From Aporhodopirellula sallentina SM41 (GTDB lineage Bacteria; Planctomycetota; Planctomycetia; Pirellulales; Pirellulaceae), in the NCBI RefSeq assembly GCF_000346505.1, contig NZ_ANOH01000306.1:1-63317 (forward strand): DNA of 63,317 bases, read 5' to 3'. The notes below the pieces were generated by a model. That model searched no databases and had not been told where the DNA came from. It saw only the letters and a program-made list of their open reading frames with translations. Positions 6,539-14,167 of this stretch are shown here, one piece after another. The position numbers and the translations under genes were made by a program. Each line of letters starts with the position of its first letter. Position 1 is the first letter of the stretch.

Positions 6539-7783
6539 CTAGAAATCGGAATCGATCACCTCTCGGCTTGCTCGCGTACCCAACGCTCCCCAAAGACCAT
6601 AAGGGCTTTTGGAACCAGGAGCGCGAGGTCCGGTTTGCCCCAGGCCGATGCCACCCATGCTGCGGTTGCCGGCTTCAATCGAGTCGGTGATGAATCGCAC
6701 CGCACCATCGCTCAACAGCACGTGAACGCCGCCTGGGTGCTGGCTGCTCGGCGGCAAGACTCCCGAATCGCTAGAGTTGCTCTTCAGGCAGGTCACACTG
6801 TTGGGTGGCAAAATCGTGTTCATCGTCGTGTTGAGATAGTTGCGATCTGACCAGGAAAACCCACGTAGGAAACTGCTGCTCGCGATGCGTGCCGGTTCCG
6901 TTCCTCCGTCAGTCCCATCGGACCAGAAACCAGGGCGTGTTGGGCTGGTGAACTGCTCACAGTACGCCGGGTTTTCAAACAGGATGTCCGAATCCTCACC
7001 ATCGGGAGTTGCCCAATTCAACGGTTGGGTTCGCACATCGCGATCACCTAGTCCAGTGGCAAATTCGCCCATCGCGATCGTGTTGGACAAACCATCGAGA
7101 ACGTCGCGAAAACGCGTTATCGTTCTCGGCATGAACACACCTCGCGCGGACGCTCGCAGGTGATTGACGTGTCCCGTATCGAGTTGTAATTCATCGTTGT
7201 ATGGTCCCCACAGGAACGACCAGTGCGTGGTGTCGCCCATACACACGCCGTAATTTGTTCGGGCCATCGCCGGCAATCCCACCCCCGGGTCACTCGGGCA
7301 TCGGAACGAAGGCAATTCGGTCACCCACGGTTTGTAGTTGAATTGGCGAAAGGGAGTCGGTCCCATTTGAGGCCAAGGCACAGCCCGCAATGAACCATCG
7401 GCGTTTGTCCCGAGAGGGTTGGATATCTGTTCCCACAGTGCCTGTTGTTCGATGTATGGAAGCAGGCCGACCAACGCACTCAAGTTTCGTTGCGACGACA
7501 CCTCCGATTGGGCCCACGATCCACCTTCGACGTCCTGTCCGATATCCGAGAAGCCTGCGCCCTGCTCGGGGAATTGTTTGAATGCACTGTGGTAGTTATG
7601 GATTGCTAACCCCAACTGTTTGAAATTGTTGCTGCAACTCATACGGCGGGCCGCTTCTCGAGCGGATTGGACCGCGGGCAAAAGTAGACCGACGAGGACA
7701 CCGATGATCGCGATCACCACCAACAATTCGACCAGGGTGAAACCCCAGGTCTTCTTTTTCTTCGTTTTGAAATGCGTTTGCAT
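6539..7783 (-). CDS. DUF1559 prepilin-like protein (planctomycete H-X9-DG family)
   Basis: A 414-residue protein of the DUF1559 (SBP_bac_10) family, expanded in planctomycetes. The N-terminus has a basic leader followed by the type IV prepilin/pseudopilin motif GFTLVELLVVIAIIGVL, so the predicted cut is after the Gly with N-methylation of Phe. Next comes the family segment LLLPAVQSAREAARRMSC with NLKQ-type continuation NFKQLGLAIHNYH. Near the C-terminus is HPGGVHVLLSDGAVRFI, the family's H-X9-DG signature. Role is not known; a surface or periplasmic pseudopilin-like function is inferred. The KTKKKKT stretch before the hydrophobic segment is a normal positive leader. It is a single gene here, with about 145 bases to the downstream lipoprotein gene. 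Confidence 0.93.
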   Translation of the reverse strand: MQTHFKTKKKKTWGFTLVELLVVIAIIGVLVGLLLPAVQSAREAARRMSCSNNFKQLGLAIHNYHSAFKQFPEQGAGFSDIGQDVEGGSWAQSEVSSQRNLSALVGLLPYIEQQALWEQISNPLGTNADGSLRAVPWPQMGPTPFRQFNYKPWVTELPSFRCPSDPGVGLPAMARTNYGVCMGDTTHWSFLWGPYNDELQLDTGHVNHLRASARGVFMPRTITRFRDVLDGLSNTIAMGEFATGLGDRDVRTQPLNWATPDGEDSDILFENPAYCEQFTSPTRPGFWSDGTDGGTEPARIASSSFLRGFSWSDRNYLNTTMNTILPPNSVTCLKSNSSDSGVLPPSSQHPGGVHVLLSDGAVRFITDSIEAGNRSMGGIGLGQTGPRAPGSKSPYGLWGALGTRASREVIDSDF

Positions 7784-7859
7784 CGTGACGAACCTTTTCT
7801 ATTTGAGAAAAACTAAAACCTTTGAAACTTCAATCCGCCTCGAACGTTTTCACTGAACC

Positions 7860-8684
7860 TCAGTGTTTTGATTGGTACTGCTGCATATGTGCGCGCAATT
7901 CTGGCATGCCCTCGACGTTTTCGAAGAAACGAATCTTCTCTGCAACGAGCGAATCGTTCGAAGGAAGCTCGGGGACCAGCATGTAAGTCGTGAAGCATTC
8001 CACGACTTCTTCGTCGCCTCCGACACGTTCGGCGTAAGAGGTCACGAAGTTGCCTCGCAGTTTGGGTGAGCCATCTTCGGCGTAGTCATCTGGAGCTTCA
8101 CGCCGCCGCGGTTGCGGTCTGGTATCGCCGTCGAAGACTTGCGAAAACTGTTCAATCGAGTCCGTACGCAGACACAGGTAGTGCCCCATTTCATGCACGA
8201 GAGTCCAGTCGAGCGTTTTCCGGCGTGGGGTGATGCACCGTGCCGGGTCGTGCCGATTCTTTTCCTTTAGCAGCAGGTACTTGGCGATCGACAGCCGATA
8301 CCCCTCGCGGTTGACATCGTTGGATCCGTCGCCGCTAAAGAACCCGGCCCAACGTTTACCGTCGAGCACGTTGAACTGCACCAATTCGTTGCGGTACTCC
8401 AGCGGAAACAGCGTTTCGATTCTTTGCCAACCGTAAAGCCCGAGCGAGGCCGCCTGTTCATCTCGGACAATCTTCGCAACGAAATCATCCCCCTCGACTT
8501 CAAAGACCGCCAAAAACTTTTCGTCCGCCACATCGAGGCATGCCTTGTTGGGGATGGCTGACAACGATTGCAGTTCAGGTTCGCGTGCCGGACAGTCATG
8601 CGACAACAAACACAAACTACCCGACAAACCAATCAACAATAGACAAAGTCGTTCCGGGATCTTGGTGAGATGAAATCGAAACAT
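7860..8684 (-). CDS. Secreted putative zinc metallopeptidase (HEMGH)
   Basis: A 274-residue protein. The start at 8684 gives an N-terminus with a hydrophobic export signal (LCLLLIGLSGSLCLL); the open frame runs further upstream to 8840, but the added residues are basic and unlike a signal peptide. The zinc-binding motif HEMGH is at residues 164-168 in DWTLVHEMGHYL. About 60 residues later SYAERVGGDEEVVECF offers a glutamate as third ligand, a pattern like gluzincin-type predicted peptidases with a (E/D)-x-x-E-x-F segment after HExxH. I do not recognise the exact family. The C-terminus overlaps a short CACTGA/TCAGTG stem. Substrate unknown. Upstream VOC gene is 152 bases away on the same strand. 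Confidence 0.75.
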   Translation of the reverse strand: MFRFHLTKIPERLCLLLIGLSGSLCLLSHDCPAREPELQSLSAIPNKACLDVADEKFLAVFEVEGDDFVAKIVRDEQAASLGLYGWQRIETLFPLEYRNELVQFNVLDGKRWAGFFSGDGSNDVNREGYRLSIAKYLLLKEKNRHDPARCITPRRKTLDWTLVHEMGHYLCLRTDSIEQFSQVFDGDTRPQPRRREAPDDYAEDGSPKLRGNFVTSYAERVGGDEEVVECFTTYMLVPELPSNDSLVAEKIRFFENVEGMPELRAHMQQYQSKH

Positions 8685-8836
8685 TTGAGAAGGTTCCTTG
8701 GAAGCGAAAGCAAAGACGAGAGACGACGTCAGGGTTGTGGCCTCCGTCCGCGTGCGAAAACGCAGTGCGGACAGGTGACGAACATGCCGCGAACGCCGGA
8801 GGTAACAGCGGCCCGTGTCGACCGCGTGATAACAAT

Positions 8837-9271
8837 TCATTTGGCAAACAGTTGACCGTCAATGTCTGCAAACGATTTAAACTCAAGCGCGTTTCCGCTC
8901 GGATCGAGAAGGAACAACGTGGCTTGTTCGCCTGGCATCCCCGCAAAGCGAATGGTTGGCTCGATTACGAATTCAATCTCTGCCTTTTTGAGCTGATCGG
9001 CCAACTGATGCCACTGTTCCATTTCCAACACGACACCAAAGTGTGGGATCGGAACTTGTTTTCCATCGACGGTTCCCGATGCTGCCGGGGCATTTGTTCT
9101 CGGCGATCGCGAAACGTGGACGACGAGTTGATGGCCAAAAAAGTCATAGTCGACCCAGTGATCCGTGCTGCGGCCTTCGTCACATTGAAGAACACCACCG
9201 TAAAACGCACGCGAGGATTCTAGGTCGTCGACCGGGATGGCGAGATGGAAAGGGGACAATGCCGATTTCAA
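8837..9271 (-). CDS. VOC (glyoxalase/bleomycin-resistance) family protein
   Basis: A 144-residue single-module VOC protein. The beta-alpha-beta-beta-beta motif begins FHLAIPVDDLESSRAFYGGVL with His9 as first metal ligand. The second half has PHFGVVLEM and ends LLDPSGNALEFKSF, where Glu is the usual last ligand. Such proteins are small metal-dependent lyases, isomerases or dioxygenases; the sequence does not tell which. The start codon is TTG at 9269-9271: a strong AGGAG lies 6-7 bases before it and no ATG exists near the conserved N-terminus. Confidence 0.88.
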   Translation of the reverse strand: MKSALSPFHLAIPVDDLESSRAFYGGVLQCDEGRSTDHWVDYDFFGHQLVVHVSRSPRTNAPAASGTVDGKQVPIPHFGVVLEMEQWHQLADQLKKAEIEFVIEPTIRFAGMPGEQATLFLLDPSGNALEFKSFADIDGQLFAK

Positions 9272-9411
9272 AGTAGACTCCTAATGGAGATAGCGGGATT
9301 GAATGAGTGTTTCTCAAGAATCGTTCGGTAAAATGCCTGCCAAGATGTTGCGATCGAATGTCGTTGTTTATTTGCGATCCGTATGGGGGAACGACACGAT
9401 GCGACACCACG

Positions 9412-11406
9412 TCATTCATTGGGTGGTTTATCTTCCAGGTGTTTTTCTAGCGTGACGACGGTCATGTTCTGGATCGTGGCACGATAAAAGCAGCACCAAT
9501 TCATTACCGAGCGAATGGGTTGGTAGTAGCCGAGGTAGGGCACTTCTCGATCACCACCGTGTGAGTCGATATTCGCTTGGATTTGCTGCACCAAATTGTC
9601 GATCACTAACTCAGCATCGGTGTGACGGCCTGACCGCCCGAGCGTCATCGCGAGCGTCGTCTGAATGTCCCACCCGACGGTTTCAAAATCACCTTGGTAC
9701 CATCGGTCAGACTCGCCGTCGGTCAGTGGGTACGAACCGTCGTTCCCTGCGTTCGGAAAGTCCAGTCGTGACTGCATCGCGGGATCGAGCGGTTGCAGAA
9801 ATCCGAGCAGGAAGTCTGCTTTCGTATCCGTTACACCGCTGGTCACCAGGGGCAGGATCTCGGTCGCCCACTGTCGACGTCGACTGAGATATTCACGGGC
9901 GGAAGAAACGTTCGTTTCGGATTCGTAGACTTCGTGGAGACGGCGTTTGGCTCTTCGTTCGTGTTTGCTGCCGACGGGCATTTCTTTCCATCGATCCCAC
10001 AACTGGGCGACCGAAAGCCGGTCGCGTCCGTCGACGACGATCTCGTGAGGAAGCATCTCGATCTGAGTGACCCGCGAGGTCGTTCGATCGGTTACTGAAA
10101 AGTATGACGCCACCAAAATGGAGACCGCGAGCACGATGCTCGTGAACACAAGACGTGGTATCGCAACCTGCGTCCGATCGATCAACCGACTATCGAGCGG
10201 TCCTATCGCATCGAGCTGACAGGGCAAGGCAACCGAAGTGGGTTGTTGAATATGAGCCAAACATCCTTGCAGTAATTCCGCGACTTCCTCGGCCGATTCG
10301 AATCGTTCGGTCGGTGTCTTTTCCATCAACTTCGACACGATTTTGTCGAGCCACGGAGGGGCGTCGGGATTGATTTCTCGTATCGGTCGGGGCGATTGAT
10401 CCGTGATCAACCGCAACAACCCGTAGATGGTCTCCGCTCGAAAGGGAGCCTCTCCCGTCGCCATCGAATAGATCACTGAGCCGAGGCTAAACAAATCCGA
10501 ACGCGCGGTAACCGTTTCGCTGCGTGCCTGCTCAGGAGACATGAACTGGGGAGTTCCGGTTAGGATTCCTGTCTTCGTCAAGCTCGGGTCGTCCAACGCC
10601 ACCGCAACGCCAAAATCCATTAGCTGAGCCCGGTCGGTTTCTCCATCGAGAAAGATATTGGCCGGTTTCACATCGCGATGAACGATCCCCTGAGCGTGCG
10701 CCGCGGCGAGCCCCTTCGCCGCTTGCATCGAGATGCGCAAAACCTCGCGGAGTCCGAGGGCGCCGTGATCGTTCAGTCGTGTCTGCAACGATTCACCGCG
10801 CAACAGCGGCATGACGAAGTAGGGCACTGAATTCCATTGGTCAACGCCATGGATCGCCATCACATGATCATCGACCACCGCGGCGATCGCCTTCGCTTCG
10901 CGAGCGAACCTGGCGCGGCTCGCCGCCGACACTGCCAAATGCGGCAACAACATTTTGATCGCTACGAAGCGATGCAGTGATCGGTCGAAACCTTTGAACA
11001 CACCGCCCATGCCACCGTAGCCAAGGATACCCGCAATTTCATAATGCCCGATGCGTCCTAACATGTCGGGGTAGTCAGTCGGCGCTAGCAATCGAGTCAA
11101 TTCGAAATGAATTCGATCGCTCTCCTGAGTGCTGGATGCCCGTGCGGCAGTTGCCTCACGGGCCCAACTGTCCACGTCTCGATTTGCCGACGGGGACTCG
11201 GACGCGAGCGGTGCAATCTCGTCACGGAGGTAACGCCCCGCGTTTCGCCACCACCTGTCAGATCCGAACGCGGACTCGACTGCACGGCAACACGATTGAC
11301 ACTCGTTCAAATGGGATTCAATTTCGGCGGTCTCTTGGGCTGAAAGACTGCCGTCGAGCAAGGCGGCGATCGTTTGCTGGTCGAGGCATTTGACAAATGA
11401 ATTCAT
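9412..11406 (-). CDS. Membrane Ser/Thr protein kinase with N-terminal zinc-finger anti-sigma-like domain
   Basis: A 664-residue Hanks-type kinase. Residues 1-45 form a zf-HC2-like anti-sigma module with His32-x3-Cys36-x2-Cys39 (HLNECQSC). The kinase domain spans about 122-385: glycine loop GYGGMG (about 129), catalytic Lys151 in VAIKM, HRDVKPAN (about 243), DFG (about 264) and GTPQFMSPEQA. One membrane helix follows (about 417-438, FTSIVLAVSILVASYF). The remaining 225 residues, probably outside the cytoplasm, look helical and may be a sensor. ATG at 11406 overlaps the sigma factor stop as ATGA, so the two are translationally coupled. Such pairs are recognised ECF/STK groups in planctomycetes: the kinase and its zinc finger likely control the sigma factor. 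All catalytic residues are present. Confidence 0.93.
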   Translation of the reverse strand: MNSFVKCLDQQTIAALLDGSLSAQETAEIESHLNECQSCCRAVESAFGSDRWWRNAGRYLRDEIAPLASESPSANRDVDSWAREATAARASSTQESDRIHFELTRLLAPTDYPDMLGRIGHYEIAGILGYGGMGGVFKGFDRSLHRFVAIKMLLPHLAVSAASRARFAREAKAIAAVVDDHVMAIHGVDQWNSVPYFVMPLLRGESLQTRLNDHGALGLREVLRISMQAAKGLAAAHAQGIVHRDVKPANIFLDGETDRAQLMDFGVAVALDDPSLTKTGILTGTPQFMSPEQARSETVTARSDLFSLGSVIYSMATGEAPFRAETIYGLLRLITDQSPRPIREINPDAPPWLDKIVSKLMEKTPTERFESAEEVAELLQGCLAHIQQPTSVALPCQLDAIGPLDSRLIDRTQVAIPRLVFTSIVLAVSILVASYFSVTDRTTSRVTQIEMLPHEIVVDGRDRLSVAQLWDRWKEMPVGSKHERRAKRRLHEVYESETNVSSAREYLSRRRQWATEILPLVTSGVTDTKADFLLGFLQPLDPAMQSRLDFPNAGNDGSYPLTDGESDRWYQGDFETVGWDIQTTLAMTLGRSGRHTDAELVIDNLVQQIQANIDSHGGDREVPYLGYYQPIRSVMNWCCFYRATIQNMTVVTLEKHLEDKPPNE

Positions 11407-12011
11407 TGGGAGTCTCCCCATAAATCCGATACTTCGAGAGCCTTTTCCTTCAGACGCTGCATCACACGAAACCTCGCCATGTAGACCGCACCGATGCTAC
11501 GGTCATGCCGCTTCGCGACTTCCGCCGCGGGTATCGAATCGATCGCGGTTTCGGCAAACATGGTCCACGTGAGTTCGGAGAATTCATCACGGATTTGCCG
11601 TGTAGCCCATCGCATCGCCTCCGCGTGAGTCTCGCGGTTGACTTCCATCTCAACAGCCGAGGCGTTTCCTGGAATCGAGTCAAGGATTTCGCCCACACAC
11701 GTCAAGCCGGACCCCGCATCGGGCTTCGCTCGCGACAGGACGTTGATGATTTGGTTCTTCGTAATTCGAATTAGCCACGCACGAAACGGCGGCTTGCGAG
11801 GATCAGGAACCCAACAATCGATCGCTTTGGAAATAGAAACGAAAACCTGTTGCGTGAGATCTTCAGCATCTGCATGTTGAATCCCTCGCTCGCGAGCCAT
11901 GCGGTACACGGCCGGGCGATAGATGTCCATGAAGGTCGACCAAGAATCGCTATCGGATCGGTTTTTAACCCGGGCGATCAAGTTGTCGTTCGTTTCAGGC
12001 CAGTCTTGCAT
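11403..12011 (-). CDS. ECF RNA polymerase sigma factor
   Basis: A 202-residue sigma-70 family ECF factor. Region 2 is at about residues 28-95 (DIYRPAVYRMARERGI, DAEDLTQQVFVSI, FRAWLIRITKNQIIN) and region 4 at about 140-192 (IDSIPAAEVAKRHDRS, AVYMARFRVMQRLKEK). It would direct RNA polymerase to a dedicated regulon. A strong AGGAG lies about 7 bases before the ATG. Its stop overlaps the start of the kinase gene, which carries an anti-sigma-like zinc finger. Length is normal for planctomycete ECF factors. No self-regulated promoter could be identified upstream. Confidence 0.93.
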   Translation of the reverse strand: MQDWPETNDNLIARVKNRSDSDSWSTFMDIYRPAVYRMARERGIQHADAEDLTQQVFVSISKAIDCWVPDPRKPPFRAWLIRITKNQIINVLSRAKPDAGSGLTCVGEILDSIPGNASAVEMEVNRETHAEAMRWATRQIRDEFSELTWTMFAETAIDSIPAAEVAKRHDRSIGAVYMARFRVMQRLKEKALEVSDLWGDSQ

Positions 12012-12275
12012 TGAAATCTCCTACAGGAATCACACCGAGCATCAATTAATCTTTCATCCGATCGAGACGAGTTTTTGCAGGGCACGCTACATCCCATTCC
12101 GTAAGGGAAAGGGCTCCCCCGAGACGATCGCCTAGATGAAAATCGGGCACCCTTGTGCGGCAGAAAAAAAGATTAAAAATTCATCCGCTAATCGTTGGCA
12201 TCGATGCATGCCATGAGACCGATCGATGACGAGCTTACCGATTCGTTAGCGTAGACTCGGTTTTGCGCAGTCACG

Positions 12276-12291
12276 ACGTTCGCGCGAACGT
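12276..12291. promoter_or_regulatory. 16-bp perfect palindrome, possible operator
   Basis: ACGTTCGCGCGAACGT is identical to its reverse complement. It sits in the non-coding gap about 265 bases upstream of the sigma factor start. Perfect palindromes of this size in a divergent intergenic gap are candidate binding sites for dimeric regulators; there is no further evidence. Confidence 0.35.
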
Positions 12292-12789
12292 GGGCGCAGG
12301 CGAAACAGTTCGTCGCGGTTCATACTCTCGCCTTTGCGAACGACGTCCCATGAGCCGAGAGTTTGCGCGAAATGTTTCTGCAAGTGACGTTGTTTAAGGG
12401 TTGCTACGTTCGTCGCAACGAGGTCCGCCGTACAGTGACGTTAGCTACAACCAAACGGGAACGGTTCTCGATTGCTCTATCTTGCCAATCGGCATGGCAT
12501 CAATAGTCGGGCGTTGTTGGCCCTTGGCGAGATCGACTATTGTTCGGCTATCACCCAGTGCATCTCGCCCGCAATCGGTTCCCCGCTCGCCACCCCCGCG
12601 ATAGGCAACCACGCACTGAGATAGTCTGCGCCCGCATGCCACCGCGCCGTATTCGGAGCGTTCGAAACCTGATGTGCCGGTCTCGTCAAACTTCGGTGGC
12701 CTGAATTCAGGCGAATTTCAGCTACATGGAGCAGACACGTCGCTCTCAAGATGCACCAGCATTCTGGCGCCCCTGGTTTCGAGCAGGCG

Positions 12790-12845
12790 GTAGTGGATTT
12801 AGTTAAAGATCCTGCTGCACGAGGATCGTTAGCAAGATCCACTAC
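12790..12845. repeat. Dispersed hairpin repeat, copy A (GTAGTGGA ends)
   Basis: Imperfect inverted repeat of 56 bases. The left arm starts GTAGTGGATTTAGTTAAAG and the right arm ends CTAGCAAG-type sequence then ATCCACTAC. Arms match over most of about 22 bases. Ends and organisation match copies B (58922) and C (63218). Confidence 0.75.
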
Positions 12846-13121
12846 CCGAAAATGGAGCTGACATAAACTGCTAGAAGAACGTTCTGTTTAGTGAACACGA
12901 TGCCACTTACCTGGTCGATGAGGTAATTTCGGAGTAGCCCGAGTGACCAGAGCCCATACCACCCTGATTCGGGTTCTGCCGGTTGTGCGTCTAAGGCCGC
13001 TTTTTTCCGAATCGATTGCCCCGTCTTCGGGCAACTTTTGTCTCGCGCTATCCGATTGACCTACATAAGTTCTATCAGGACTAGGGGCTTCTCATGGACT
13101 ATTCAGGGCACGCGTTGTCAT

Positions 13122-14147
13122 ATGTCAACCAAAACCACGAAACGATCCTCACCGTTTGAGATCGCCCGAGAGGCACTCGGACACGTGGGCAAGTTCCAAA
13201 CGCCTCCGACCCCTAGCGTCTACGAAGTTTGGTATCGATATGTCGAGGGCGTCGACGACATCATCGCGAATTTGTCCCACGCAGTGGAAGACGTCAACGC
13301 TGTCAGCGTGGACATGCTCGAGCAACTGCACAAGCAGTACTGCGTCCATATCGAAGACACGAACACCGATTTAAGCGACAACCTCGCCTCCGAGATGACT
13401 TCGCTGCAGTCGATTCTCGAGTCTCAAATGGACGCGGGAAAACAATTCGGAAGTGAACTCGACGAAGCCTGCAATTCGCTGCAGGACGCACCCGCCACTC
13501 CTGAGAATGTCGCCGAGTGCGCCCAGCGATTGCTGTCGAGCAACAACACGATGCAGGATCAGATTCGACAACTGCAAACCCAACTGCAGGCGTCGCAGTC
13601 CAAGGTGCAAGCGTTGCAGGAGGAACTCAACGAATCCCGTACGGCGGTGATGACGGATCCTCTGACGAACCTAGGAAACCGCCGCCACTTTGATGTCAAC
13701 GTGCGTCAGTCGTTGATGCTCGCTCGCACCGAAAATCAACATTCGTATCTGCTGCTCGTTGATCTGGATCATTTCAAATCCATCAACGACACATTCGGTC
13801 ACGATTGTGGCGACAAGGTCATCATGTACGTCGCGTCGCAACTAACTCACCTTTGTCCGAACGCTCCTATCTCAAGGCTCGGTGGAGATGAGTTTGCGAT
13901 CATTCTGCGAACCGATGACTACTCGGAGGCCACCGACGTCGCCGCCGAGATCCGCCAGTATTTCGCATCGACGCCATTGAAACTCAGTGGGAGCAACGAA
14001 GACCTCGGCAAGATCGAAGTTTCCATCGGTGGCTCACGTTTGCGAAACAACGATGACCATGAAACCTGGTTCGTGCGTGCAGACAAACTGCTCTACGAAG
14101 CCAAAAACGCCGGCCGCAACAGCGTGATGCTCGAGCATGCACGCTGA
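13122..14147 (+). CDS. Diguanylate cyclase (GGDEF), cytoplasmic
   Basis: A 341-residue protein that should make cyclic di-GMP from two GTP. The C-terminal GGDEF domain covers about residues 172-335: DPLTNLGNRR (about 179), VDLDHFKSIND (about 213), and an intact active-site loop RLGGDEF (GGDEF at 254-258). The RxxD inhibitory site normally found five residues before GGDEF is absent (LCPN at that place), so product inhibition through this site is not expected. The N-terminal 170 residues are helical, ending in a coiled coil rich in Gln (about 140-175), with no transmembrane segment and no known sensor domain. The frame extends upstream to 13038, but the helical domain starts after ATG 13122, which I prefer. 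It is the only plus-strand gene and converges on the giant gene with 20 bases between stops. Confidence 0.92.
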   Translation: MSTKTTKRSSPFEIAREALGHVGKFQTPPTPSVYEVWYRYVEGVDDIIANLSHAVEDVNAVSVDMLEQLHKQYCVHIEDTNTDLSDNLASEMTSLQSILESQMDAGKQFGSELDEACNSLQDAPATPENVAECAQRLLSSNNTMQDQIRQLQTQLQASQSKVQALQEELNESRTAVMTDPLTNLGNRRHFDVNVRQSLMLARTENQHSYLLLVDLDHFKSINDTFGHDCGDKVIMYVASQLTHLCPNAPISRLGGDEFAIILRTDDYSEATDVAAEIRQYFASTPLKLSGSNEDLGKIEVSIGGSRLRNNDDHETWFVRADKLLYEAKNAGRNSVMLEHAR

Positions 14148-14167
14148 GTGTTGCGGTCCACGTTTTT

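Larger units (their letters stand above)
12012..13121. other. Long intergenic region; no gene seen
   Basis: About 1.1 kb between divergent genes (sigma factor to the left, GGDEF gene to the right). Short open frames (for example 12445-12642 and 12537-12842 on the minus strand) overlap each other, use unlike codons and match nothing I recognise. The stretch holds a 16-bp perfect palindrome at 12276-12291 and a hairpin repeat element at 12790-12845. Promoters for both flanking genes should lie here. Confidence 0.5.
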
